Notes: a model not told the origin generated them from the letters alone. Numbered from the stretch's first letter, positions 1 to 7,236 are shown. The stretch: 9,021 bases of DNA from Verrucomicrobiota bacterium (GCA_003217965.1 QHNB01000083.1:1-9021), one strand, 5' to 3'. Program-made: numbers and translations.

Positions 1-1
1 G

Positions 2-1051
2 GATCGCATCCTGTTCACGGAATATGTCGGGGGCGGAACCGCAATCTCGGAACTGACGCTCGCCAATAATTCCGTGAGGACAATCTGGAAAGGCGCCGAA
101 GGTCTTTACGCTTTCGGTAATTTTCCTGACTTTGCCCTTTCCAAAGATGGCAAGGTAGCAGCCGGTGTTCGCAGCAGTTATGAAACACCGCCCGAGGTTT
201 GGGCCGGACCTATTGGTGAATGGCGGCAATTGACTGCCAACAACTCGACTCAAACTCCAACGTGGGGCAAAGCCGAGAACCTCGAGTGGACGAATGACGG
301 GCTCAGCATTCAGGGATGGCTGCTCCCGCCCGCGAAAGTGGAGTCCGACAAAAAATATCCGATGGTCGTGCTGATTCATGGCGGACCTTCCGGCCTAACG
401 ACACCGGAGTGGCCAGCTAGTTTTGGAATGGCCAGAGCGATCGTCGCCGCTCTCTCATCTCGTGGTTACTATGTCCTTTTGCCAAATCCGCGCGGTAGCT
501 ACGGCCAGGGAGAGAATTTCACACGCGCCAACGTGAAAGACTTCGGCGGCGGCGATCTTCGAGATACTCTCGCCGGCATCGATGCTGCCATTGCGAAATA
601 TCCGATCGACCCTGCGCGTCTGGGTGTGACCGGCTGGAGTTATGGCGGATTCATGACAATGTGGACGGTCACGCAGACAAACCGTTTTCGCGCCGCCGTC
701 GCCGGTGCCGGCATTGCCAATTGGCAAAGTTATTATGGCCAGAATCTGATCGATCAGTGGATGATCCCGTTCTTCGGTTCATCGGTGTACAACGACCCGG
801 CCATTTACGAAAAAAGTTCGCCCATTCACTTCATTAAGAACGTGAAGACCCCGACCCTCGTCATTGTCGGCGAGCGCGACGCCGAGTGCCCCACCCCGCA
901 ATCCTACGAATTCTGGCACGCGTTACGGACTTTAGGAATCCCGACCCAGCTCGTTATTTATCCCGGCGAAGGCCACCTTTTCATTAAACCGGAGAACCAG
1001 GCCGATCGGCTCGACCAAACAGTCGCCTGGTTCGACAAATATTTGCAGTGA
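2..1051 (+). CDS. S9 family (prolyl oligopeptidase-type) serine peptidase, C-terminal part, 5' end outside window
   Basis: The reading frame is open from base 2, so the gene starts before the window; the GTG at 74 is internal, not a start. The product is the end of the N-terminal beta-propeller (the stretch with VAAGVRSSYETPPEVW) followed by a complete alpha/beta-hydrolase domain. Counting from the codon at 74, the oxyanion-region motif HGGP is at 102-105, the nucleophile elbow GWSYGG puts the catalytic Ser at 189 (codon 638-640), the Asp is in GERDAECP at 269 and the His in GEGHLF at 301. The full triad is intact. S9 enzymes cut short peptides after proline or act as acyl-aminoacyl or dipeptidyl peptidases; which one cannot be told without the N-terminus. 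Many homologues are exported, but the signal region is not visible here. The stop TGA at 1049-1051 is convergent with the next gene, 81 bases away. Confidence 0.93.
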   Translation, partial: DRILFTEYVGGGTAISELTLANNSVRTIWKGAEGLYAFGNFPDFALSKDGKVAAGVRSSYETPPEVWAGPIGEWRQLTANNSTQTPTWGKAENLEWTNDGLSIQGWLLPPAKVESDKKYPMVVLIHGGPSGLTTPEWPASFGMARAIVAALSSRGYYVLLPNPRGSYGQGENFTRANVKDFGGGDLRDTLAGIDAAIAKYPIDPARLGVTGWSYGGFMTMWTVTQTNRFRAAVAGAGIANWQSYYGQNLIDQWMIPFFGSSVYNDPAIYEKSSPIHFIKNVKTPTLVIVGERDAECPTPQSYEFWHALRTLGIPTQLVIYPGEGHLFIKPENQADRLDQTVAWFDKYLQ

Positions 1052-1132
1052 CCGATTTCCGCCGGTCTGATTCCTTCTGCGCCTTGTACTTTCTTATTTC
1101 CTACTTTCTACCTGTGGTGGGGTGCCGACGCA

Positions 1133-2221
1133 CTACGCGGCAGTAAGTCTCACCGGTAATCTCCGCGCACCCCAATTGCCACGTCGTTCTTCGAAAACTC
1201 CAGCGATTTTGTAGCCGCAGAATGTACATCTGCCGTTTTCAAGGTGCCACTCGCCCAGCTCATACCAATCACGTTCGATGAGCAGCGCGCCGCAACCGGG
1301 GCACCATGTGCTGCCGCCGTGTGAGTCGTGAACGTTGCCAGTGTAAACGTAGTGAAGTCCTTTTGAGCATGCGATCTCTCGCGCACGCGTCAGCGTGACT
1401 GCGGGCGTGTGGGATTTATCGAGCATTTTGAAGTCAGGATGGAACGCCGTGAAATGCCACGGCACATCCGGGCCGAGATTTTCCACGAACCATTCGGACG
1501 CGCGATGCAGTTCCTCATCGCCATCGTTTTCGCCCGGAATTAACAGTGTTGTAACCTCAAACCAGACATTTGTCTCGTGCTTTAGATACTTCAACGTGTC
1601 GAGCACGGGCGCCAGCTGCGCGAAACAAAGCCGATGATAAAACTGATCCGTAAACGCCTTCAGATCGACATTGGCCGCATCCATGTGCCGGTAAAATTCG
1701 GCACGCGCATCGTTAGTGATGTAACCAGCCGTAACCGCCACAGCTTTAATATTGCGTGCGCGACACGCCTCGGCTACGTCGATCGCGTATTCGGCAAAGA
1801 TGACGGGATCATTGTAAGTAAACGCGACTGATCTGCAGCCGAGCCTTTCTGCCGCGAGCGCGATTTGTTCCGGCGAGGCTGCGTCGGCGAGTTTGTCCCA
1901 TTCGCGCGCTTTGGAGATATCCCAGTTCTGACAAAACCGGCAGCCGAGATTGCAACCCGCCGTGCCGAACGAGAGCACACTGCTGCCTGGCAGGAAGTGA
2001 TTCAGCGGCTTTTTCTCGATAGGATCGACGCAAAACCCGCTGCTTCGGCCGTAGGTCGTCAAAATCATGCGATCGCCCAAGCGTTGCCTGACAAAACAAA
2101 ATCCGCGCTGCCCTTCGTTCAGCTTACAAAAACGCGGACACAATCGGCATTCGACGCGCCCATCGGGCAACATTACCCACCAACGCCCCTGATAATCCGA
2201 TGGTTTCAGCTCCGCGACCAT
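1133..2221 (-). CDS. amrS: AmmeMemoRadiSam-type radical SAM enzyme
   Basis: This 362-residue protein reads from ATG at 2221; a TTG at 2230 would add only three residues, and an in-frame TAA lies just beyond it. The radical SAM [4Fe-4S] motif CNLGCRFC has Cys at 90, 94 and 97, followed by QNWDIS. The N-terminal region has four more cysteines (25, 28, 32, 42) in a CRLCPRFC...GFC arrangement, and the C-terminus has a zinc-ribbon-like pair, CPGC (307, 310) and CTFC (332, 335). This architecture matches the AmmeMemoRadiSam radical SAM family, often mislabelled as pyruvate formate-lyase activating enzyme. Family members are usually encoded near Memo and AMMECR1 proteins; neither is in this window. 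Their substrate is not established. Nothing suggests damage: length, cluster motif and both cysteine ends are present. The gene appears to have its own promoter region upstream, and no clear Shine-Dalgarno precedes the ATG. Confidence 0.9.
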   Translation of the reverse strand: MVAELKPSDYQGRWWVMLPDGRVECRLCPRFCKLNEGQRGFCFVRQRLGDRMILTTYGRSSGFCVDPIEKKPLNHFLPGSSVLSFGTAGCNLGCRFCQNWDISKAREWDKLADAASPEQIALAAERLGCRSVAFTYNDPVIFAEYAIDVAEACRARNIKAVAVTAGYITNDARAEFYRHMDAANVDLKAFTDQFYHRLCFAQLAPVLDTLKYLKHETNVWFEVTTLLIPGENDGDEELHRASEWFVENLGPDVPWHFTAFHPDFKMLDKSHTPAVTLTRAREIACSKGLHYVYTGNVHDSHGGSTWCPGCGALLIERDWYELGEWHLENGRCTFCGYKIAGVFEERRGNWGARRLPVRLTAA

Positions 2222-2239
2222 TGAAGGCAATATCGCTGA

Positions 2240-2266
2240 ATTTTAAGAGCAGTGAAAATGTTTCAA
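2240..2266 (-). promoter_or_regulatory. Possible sigma70-like promoter of the radical SAM gene
   Basis: On the minus strand a TTGAAA (2266-2261) and a TAAAAT (2245-2240) are separated by 15 bases, with the -10-like box 18 bases before the ATG at 2221. The spacing is shorter than the usual 16-18, so this is a weak call. It is the best-looking promoter in the gap between the radical SAM gene and the upstream gene remnant. Confidence 0.3.
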
Positions 2267-2277
2267 CCGGTCGAAAC
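2260..2277. promoter_or_regulatory. Near-perfect 18-bp inverted repeat overlapping the putative -35 box (possible operator)
   Basis: The sequence GTTTCAACCGGTCGAAAC is self-complementary apart from one mismatched pair (16 of 18 positions). It overlaps the TTGAAA box of the putative promoter before the radical SAM gene, where a repressor operator would be expected. No regulator gene is visible nearby, so the operator role is an inference from symmetry and position only. Confidence 0.3.
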
Positions 2278-2376
2278 TGCCCTCAGCTAGCCGTTGCCGG
2301 GGTAGAATGGGGTCGCGCCTTAACATTTGACATTCAGTTGTCCTCACGCCCGTAATTCTCTACCGATCAAAATCAG

Positions 2377-2487
2377 TTATTCCTTCTTTTTATAGCCGAA
2401 GAAGCCGCGCTGGCGGATGAGTTCTGCCACCTGCGGTGGCACCATTTCATCCCAGCTCTCGTCCCCGCTAGCGATGCGCTTGAGCAC
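2377..2487 (-). pseudogene. 3'-end remnant of a second copy of the conserved gene found at 5521-6930
   Basis: These 111 bases match the last 111 bases of the intact gene at 5521-5631 with 103 identities and no gaps. Translated, they give the last 36 residues plus stop, from VLKRIASGDESWDEMVPPQV onward to the end GYKKKE. Only two residues differ (Arg to Ser, Glu to Gln); the other six base differences are silent. Similarity stops within a few bases beyond 2487, and the preceding 44 bases, up to the cyclase stop at 2532, show no relation to the gene body. A 43-bp stretch (2426-2468) is identical to 5570-5612 and contains a perfect inverted repeat, GCCACC-TGC-GGTGGC (2426-2440). The fragment has no plausible start of its own and is most likely non-functional. 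It could be the displaced original gene end after integration of a segment, or what is left of a deleted tandem paralogue. Confidence 0.9.
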
Positions 2488-2531
2488 GTTCCCAAGGGCT
2501 ACCCCCCGGCAGGCCGACCACGTTGAAAAAA

Positions 2532-5438
2532 CTAATGACTAAGAGCGTAAGCGATGGCTTCGTCAATACTCATCACTTTGCCGCGCGCCCAAGCAGCTGC
2601 GAACACCTTTCGGTCAAGGGCGTCGCGAATTGCAGCGATACGACGCTCGTGCCGGGCGCGTTGGCGCGGGGGCAGCGCCATGCCGAGACTTTCTCGAATG
2701 CCTTCTACTGCGCCGAGCAATTGCGCCGCCGCTTCGGCCTGTCCGCCAGATGCAAAACACAACCACGCACAAATGCTCAGTTCGGCCGCGATGCTCTCTT
2801 TATCACCTACCTCTTGGCTGTTTCGCAGACCGGCCATGCAGAGTCGGCGAGCCTCATCGAATTTCCGCTCCTCCGCTGCTAACTCTGCGAGATTGATCCC
2901 AAGCGTGGTGGCGTACTCGGACTTCTGGCCCAGCTCGTCTGCGACCTGTAATCCTTCTTCGTACAATGTGCGAGCGCGAGTATAGTCACTCCGGTCGAAC
3001 GCAATTTTCCCAAGGCCCTCAAGCGCGCCCGCGACCGCTCTCTTATGCGCAAGCTTCCGGCCGATCGTCAAAGCTTCCTCGTAGTAGCCGGCGGCCTTTT
3101 CGATGTTGCCGAGGGCAGACTCTATCTCGCCCAGGATGCGAACCACTATCCCGCCCTCTTCATCGCCGCACCGACTCATCGTCAGCACAGACTGTTCAAC
3201 CAAGTCGCGGGCGCGCTCGTAATCGCCTTGCAACAACGCAACGACACCTAAATCTGCTAACGATCTCCAGACAAGATCGTTGTCGCCCAACTCTTTTCCG
3301 ATCGACAAACTTCGATCAAGCAAAGGGACGGCCCGGGCAAGCTCACCGCGATAGGCGGCCACGCCGCCGAGATTGTTGAGTGCCATCCCGAGCCAATGCT
3401 CGTTTCCTGATTGTTCACACAAACGCATACCTTTTTCGGTGAGGGCGACGGCGTGTTCATAGTCGCCCTGCCAGCAGGCAAGCCGGCCCGCGTGGACATA
3501 GGCTTCTCCCCGGAGTTCCGCTAGTGTCGCTGGGCTTTGTGCGATCGTCCTCTTGAACCATTCCTGGCCTTCAGCCAAATAGCCTCGTCTTTCCCAAAAC
3601 CAAGCCAGTGCATTCGACAGCTTCAATGCACTTTCCGGATCGTTTTCCGCCGCCCACCTCAGCGCTGCGAGCAGGTTGGCATGCCCTGCTTCCAACTCCT
3701 CGGAGGCCAGCCGCTGCTCCGGGCCAAGCAAGCGCGGCTCAGTCTCCTGAGCGACGCGAAGGAAATAATCAAGATGCCGGCGTTGCACTGCAGGCATAGC
3801 GCCGCTTTCTCGCAGTCGGTCCTGCGCATATTGCCAGATCGGTTCGAGCATGCGGTAGTGCGTCGTACCATCCTGCTCGCGGACCAGCACGAGCGACTTT
3901 GCCAGCACCTGCGTGAGTAAATCGAGTATTTGCTCACGCTCTATTCCCTCTGCGACACAAACGTTTTCCGCCGCTTGCAAATCGAATCCGCCTGCAAAAA
4001 CTGCAAGCCGCTGAAACAAGCGTTGCTCGGCGTCGGTCAGCAGGGCATAGCTCCAGTCAATGGTCGCCCGCAGCGCCTGGTGGCGCGGCAACGCCGTGCG
4101 CTTTCCGTGCGAGAGCAAGTCAAAGCTGTCCTGCAAACGGTCGGCGATTTGCGCAGCGCTCAACGCGTTCATGCGTGCGGCCGCCAGTTCAATGGCCAAC
4201 GGAATGCCTTCCAGCCGCCAACAGATTCGCGCCACGGCAGAAGCGATTGTGCTCGTAAGAACAAACCGCGACTGGACAGCCACGGCTCGGTCCGTGAACA
4301 GCCGAACGGCTTCAAATTGACAAAGCAATTCTGGTGACATCGTGGTGCCCGGCTCGGGAGTCGTGAGCGATGGCACCTGCCAAATGCTTTCCCCCGGGAG
4401 GCCAATTGCCTCGCGGCTGGTGGCCAAGATTCGCAGGTTGGAGCACGTTTTCAGCAGCGTACCGGCCAGCTGGGCGCAGGCATCGAGCAGATGTTCGCAA
4501 TTGTCTAGGACAAGGAGAAGGCGCTTGGATCGCAGGCGATCCGCCAGTGTTTTCATCAGCGGGCGCTTTGGCTCTTCGCGAATGCTGAGAGCTTTGGCAG
4601 CAAGTTGGGTAACGATGTCAGGATCGGAAGCGGGCGCCAATTCCACCAACCACACACCGTCCGGATATTCAGAGAGTAAGTCGGCGGCAACCTGGAGCGC
4701 GAGACGTGTCTTGCCGCAACCGCCAGCACCAGTAAGCGTCAACAATCGGGTATCGGCGAGAAGTTGTTTGATTTCTGTCAGCTCCCCTTCGCGTCCGATG
4801 AAGCTCGACAACTGCGCAGGCAAATTATTGCGCTGGGCTTCCGCCGATCGCGCCTGCATCGATTGAAGTTTCCGTGGCACGCTGGGATTGCCCACTTCGT
4901 CCGTGTAGAAATTGACCAGCGAAATTCTTCGTCCGTGTTTCACTTCGCATTCGCCGAGGTCGTGCAAGTGCGGGTTCCAGCGCGGAAGCGGCGTGAGATC
5001 GTCGGCGACGCGTTTGGACAACAGAATATGACCAGCGTCGCCACAATCCATCACCCGCTGTGCCATGTCGATACCGGCACCGGCTACATTGGTTCGCTCG
5101 TTTACATCCAGAACGACATCGACGGGACCGCTATGGATTCCCATCCGCAGCCGAATCTCGGGATGATTTTTTATGGCCGTACTAATCTCCACGGCAGACT
5201 CAATGGGCGCTTCATGATCGCTGAAAAAGACGAGCGCCATCCCATCGCCAGTCGGCAGGCAAATCAGTTTCTCCTCAGCTTCAGCGCGACGAAACCGGGC
5301 GCTGTCGCGCACAATACGATTAATTTTCGCAATGATCCTGCTCTGCTCCGGGATTAGCAGAGTCGAGTACTCAAGTACATCCATGTTGAGGACATGAGCG
5401 ATCTCGAGCCTGGGACCTGATTCACCTTCGGGAGTCAT
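2532..5438 (-). CDS. Class III cyclase domain / STAND-like ATPase / TPR signalling protein
   Basis: The product has 968 residues from the ATG at 5438. That start is chosen because GAGG lies 8 bases upstream and the cyclase domain begins right after it; the same frame extends to 5594, but that part overlaps the previous gene and has no cyclase-like sequence. Domains in order: a class III adenylate/guanylate cyclase homology domain (about 12-180) with metal-binding Asp candidates D20 (NMDVLEYS) and D65 (PTGDGMA); an AAA/NB-ARC-type ATPase with FIGRE at 213-217, Walker A GAGGCGKT (237-244), Walker B LLLVLDNCEH (307-316), a TSR sensor (340-342) and GIPLAIELAA (411-420); a winged-helix-like part (about 455-540); then helical TPR-like repeats to about 900. 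The usual transition-state Asn of cyclases is Asp here (D124 in GIDMAQRV, R128 kept), so catalysis is uncertain. The protein is cytosolic, with no signal or membrane segment. The architecture is that of large bacterial ATP-dependent sensors and regulators; the ligand and output are unknown. Confidence 0.9.
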   Translation of the reverse strand: MTPEGESGPRLEIAHVLNMDVLEYSTLLIPEQSRIIAKINRIVRDSARFRRAEAEEKLICLPTGDGMALVFFSDHEAPIESAVEISTAIKNHPEIRLRMGIHSGPVDVVLDVNERTNVAGAGIDMAQRVMDCGDAGHILLSKRVADDLTPLPRWNPHLHDLGECEVKHGRRISLVNFYTDEVGNPSVPRKLQSMQARSAEAQRNNLPAQLSSFIGREGELTEIKQLLADTRLLTLTGAGGCGKTRLALQVAADLLSEYPDGVWLVELAPASDPDIVTQLAAKALSIREEPKRPLMKTLADRLRSKRLLLVLDNCEHLLDACAQLAGTLLKTCSNLRILATSREAIGLPGESIWQVPSLTTPEPGTTMSPELLCQFEAVRLFTDRAVAVQSRFVLTSTIASAVARICWRLEGIPLAIELAAARMNALSAAQIADRLQDSFDLLSHGKRTALPRHQALRATIDWSYALLTDAEQRLFQRLAVFAGGFDLQAAENVCVAEGIEREQILDLLTQVLAKSLVLVREQDGTTHYRMLEPIWQYAQDRLRESGAMPAVQRRHLDYFLRVAQETEPRLLGPEQRLASEELEAGHANLLAALRWAAENDPESALKLSNALAWFWERRGYLAEGQEWFKRTIAQSPATLAELRGEAYVHAGRLACWQGDYEHAVALTEKGMRLCEQSGNEHWLGMALNNLGGVAAYRGELARAVPLLDRSLSIGKELGDNDLVWRSLADLGVVALLQGDYERARDLVEQSVLTMSRCGDEEGGIVVRILGEIESALGNIEKAAGYYEEALTIGRKLAHKRAVAGALEGLGKIAFDRSDYTRARTLYEEGLQVADELGQKSEYATTLGINLAELAAEERKFDEARRLCMAGLRNSQEVGDKESIAAELSICAWLCFASGGQAEAAAQLLGAVEGIRESLGMALPPRQRARHERRIAAIRDALDRKVFAAAWARGKVMSIDEAIAYALSH

Positions 5439-5488
5439 CGCGCAAGCCTCGGCGCCTTTTCCGACAAATTTTGTCGGTTCTCTTTCAT
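5435..5488 (-). CDS. Possible 17-codon leader ORF overlapping the cyclase start
   Basis: ATG at 5488 opens a 17-codon frame reading MKENRQNLSEKAPRLAR. Its TGA stop (5437-5435) overlaps the ATG of the cyclase gene as ATGA. AGGAG sits 11 bases upstream (5504-5500), a better ribosome binding sequence than most in this window. The arrangement is typical of translational coupling, where ribosomes ending on the leader restart on the main gene. Nothing is known of such a peptide; chance is a fair alternative for so short a frame. Confidence 0.35.
   Translation of the reverse strand: MKENRQNLSEKAPRLAR
5447..5450 (-). promoter_or_regulatory. Ribosome binding site deciding the cyclase start
   Basis: GAGG on the minus strand, 8 bases before ATG at 5438. 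It supports this start over the in-frame upstream extension that would run into the preceding gene. Confidence 0.5.
5461..5477. promoter_or_regulatory. Perfect palindrome CCGACAAA-T-TTTGTCGG in the cyclase leader
   Basis: Two perfect 8-base arms are separated by one base. The site lies 23-39 bases upstream of the cyclase start codon, inside the possible leader ORF and within the 82-base gap after the preceding gene. A one-base loop makes an RNA hairpin of full length unlikely, so a DNA operator for a dimeric repressor fits better than a terminator; there is also no T-run after it on either strand. Confidence 0.5.
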
Positions 5489-5520
5489 GGGCCGTATTAC
5501 TCCTACGACCACAAGCCAGG

Positions 5521-6930
5521 TTATTCCTTCTTTTTGTAGCCGAAAAACCCGCGCTCGCGAATGAGCTCCGCCACCTGCGGTGGCACCATTTCATCCCAGC
5601 TCTCGTCCCCGCGAGCGATGCGCTTGAGCACGTCCCGGGAAAAGATCGGCAGATATTTCGGGTTGAAATTATCGAGCTGGACGAAGCTGCCGCGCCCTAC
5701 CAGGTAATGATAAAGCGGCTGCAACTCGGGGTTCACCTTGAGCGTGTGGATGGTTTCTAACTCGTCCTTTTCCTGACGCCGCAGGGGATAGACATAGACT
5801 TTCAACTCATTCTTAAATAGCCGCCCGAAATTCTCCAGGGTGCCGCCGGGCAGGTCCGCGTAATATTTTTCGTCGAATAACTCGGAAACGCTCGGCAACC
5901 CCAAGACCACGCCAATGCGCTCCTTCGTCCGGCCGGCGAGATAAGCGGCTAGCCGGTGGTATTCGAAGTAATCGGAAATTAGCACAGTCATGCCACAGGC
6001 GGCGAGCAGTTCCGCTCGCGCGAGAAAATCACGGCGGTCCACGTCCGTGCCCCCCGCCAGCAGGTTGCGCATGGTAAGCTCCATCAGGGGCAGGATCGGT
6101 TTGTCCGCGCACCCGGGGTCCTCTTTGAACTTTGCCAGTGCGCATTTCAGCATGTCGAGATTGACGTATGTGGTCGGGCGAAAACTTCCGCGCTCGACCA
6201 GGACTGCTTTATTGTGCAGCACGTCTGACGGCTGGAGCACCTCGCGATTTGGACCAAACATGGCCGCGCCGCTCAGCCCCAACTGCACGAGCTTCAGTGC
6301 CATGACTCGATTGTCCACGTTGCGAAATTCGATCCCGCTGAGCTCGAGCAGGTCGATCTCGACGCGGCCGGTAGTCAGTTTGTCCAGCAACGACTCGATC
6401 AACTCCTCCGGCACGTGGCTTAAGAAGAAGGCGCCGTAGCAAAGGTTGACTCCGACGATGCCAAGTGCTTCCTGCTGTAGCGAAGCCTCGGCATCGAGCA
6501 TCCGTACGTGCATCACGATCTGGCTCGGTTCATCGCGAACGCGGCTCTGGAATTTGATTCCCATCCACCCGTGAGTTTCGCTGCCGCCCCGGTAGCTCCG
6601 CGCCGTTACGGTGTCGGCAAAGGCGAAGAACGAAGTGTTATCGCCGCGTTCCTTCCCGAGCCGTTCCACGTCGAGATCGAACTCCCGGTCGAGCATGGCT
6701 TGCAGTCGCCTGCGCGAGACATAACGCTCAGCGTGCCCATAGATGGCGTCGCTTACTTTCATGTCGTAAGCCGACATGCTCTTGGCGATCGTCCCGGCGG
6801 CACCGCCCACCCGGAAAAACCAGCGCACCACTTCCTGCCCGGCGCCGATCTCGGCGAACGTGCCGTACCAGCGCGGATCGAGATTGATCTTCAGTGCCTT
6901 TGAATGGGTATCGATCGTTTCTTCTTTCAC
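5521..6930 (-). CDS. Conserved protein of unknown function (family often labelled TonB-dependent receptor or nucleotidyltransferase without support)
   Basis: The protein has 469 residues from a GTG at 6930; an in-frame TAA lies five codons upstream, and no later start keeps the conserved N-terminus. I recognise the sequence type from its opening region, ALKINLDPRWYGTFAEIGAG (12-31), followed by a Gly-rich run with FFRVGGAAGTIAKSMSAYDM (38-57). Such proteins often carry labels like TonB-dependent receptor or nicotinate-nucleotide adenylyltransferase; neither is supported here, since there is no signal peptide, plug, barrel-like region or HxGH motif. Another likely conserved block is GPNREVLQPSDVLHNKAVLV (226-245). 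The protein looks soluble and cytosolic, and the C-terminus is basic (GYKKKE). It is 82 bases upstream of the cyclase/ATPase gene on the same strand, so the two may share a transcript. Its 3' end is duplicated at 2377-2487. No clear Shine-Dalgarno precedes the start. Confidence 0.85.
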   Translation of the reverse strand: MKEETIDTHSKALKINLDPRWYGTFAEIGAGQEVVRWFFRVGGAAGTIAKSMSAYDMKVSDAIYGHAERYVSRRRLQAMLDREFDLDVERLGKERGDNTSFFAFADTVTARSYRGGSETHGWMGIKFQSRVRDEPSQIVMHVRMLDAEASLQQEALGIVGVNLCYGAFFLSHVPEELIESLLDKLTTGRVEIDLLELSGIEFRNVDNRVMALKLVQLGLSGAAMFGPNREVLQPSDVLHNKAVLVERGSFRPTTYVNLDMLKCALAKFKEDPGCADKPILPLMELTMRNLLAGGTDVDRRDFLARAELLAACGMTVLISDYFEYHRLAAYLAGRTKERIGVVLGLPSVSELFDEKYYADLPGGTLENFGRLFKNELKVYVYPLRRQEKDELETIHTLKVNPELQPLYHYLVGRGSFVQLDNFNPKYLPIFSRDVLKRIARGDESWDEMVPPQVAELIRERGFFGYKKKE

Positions 6931-7088
6931 GTCGCAGGAGACTTAGCCGTCTTACGGGTCCTTGAATGTTCAAGTAGTGCATGAATCTCCGCAAGGCAAA
7001 GCGGGGCGTAATCTGGACGGTATCCTATTTGGAAAAGCGGAGACCGGAAACCGGATAGAGTTGCGGCCGGACACTCCGAATGAAAAAT

Positions 7089-7155
7089 CCGCGGCCCGCG
7101 ACCGCGCTACAAGCGTTGCGTCTTCAGAATCCGCGGTCAGCGACCGCGACTACAG
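7089..7155 (+). repeat. Hairpin repeat cluster, two units
   Basis: Unit one (7089-7111) has the arms CGCGG and CCGCG, followed by CTACA. Unit two (7132-7155) is a perfect 7-bp hairpin, CGCGGTC-AGC-GACCGCG, followed by ACTACAG. The same layout, a GC-rich stem with a short loop and a CTACAG-like tail, recurs at 8661-8844. Short palindromes of this sort resemble REP elements, which in many bacteria are mobilised by REP-associated Y1 transposases; no such gene is in this window. Confidence 0.7.
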
Positions 7156-7211
7156 TTTGAGTCCAAGAAATTTGTAACCGTTCTTTATTTCATCGTGTCA
7201 ATCATTTCAAT

Positions 7212-7236
7212 GCGCGCGCTTGCGCGCGCTTTCTTG
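7212..7236 (+). terminator. GC-only hairpin followed by TTTCTT (terminator-like)
   Basis: GCGCGCGC-TT-GCGCGCGC (7212-7229) is followed by TTTCTT. The form is that of an intrinsic terminator reading on the plus strand, but no plus-strand gene precedes it. The hairpin also results from a tandem copy of TGCGCGCGCT, so it may be simple low-complexity sequence. Confidence 0.25.

Noticed and set aside
1052..1132. Bidirectional terminator between the converging peptidase and radical SAM genes
   Set aside because: The gap is pyrimidine-rich, but I found no stem-loop in it.
2494..2531. Possible further homology of the gene remnant beyond 2487, including a frame reading NVVGLPGG
   Set aside because: The short resemblance to LPGG in the intact gene is out of position and frame, and the bases do not align; treated as chance.
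2523..4866. Several long plus-strand frames opposite the cyclase gene (for example 2523-2882 and 4342-4866)
   Set aside because: They are shadows of the minus-strand gene in GC-rich DNA, rich in Arg, Ser and Pro and lacking domains or start signals.
5461..5477. The palindrome as an intrinsic terminator between the unknown gene and the cyclase gene
   Set aside because: The one-base loop and lack of a T-run on either strand do not fit a terminator.
5439..5594. Extension of the cyclase reading frame to an ATG at 5594 (52 more residues)
   Set aside because: The added residues are basic and unrelated to the cyclase fold, overlap the end of the preceding gene and ignore the good GAGG-ATG at 5438.
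5990..6439. A 149-codon plus-strand frame opposite the conserved unknown gene
   Set aside because: Serine/arginine-rich shadow translation of a well-supported gene on the other strand.
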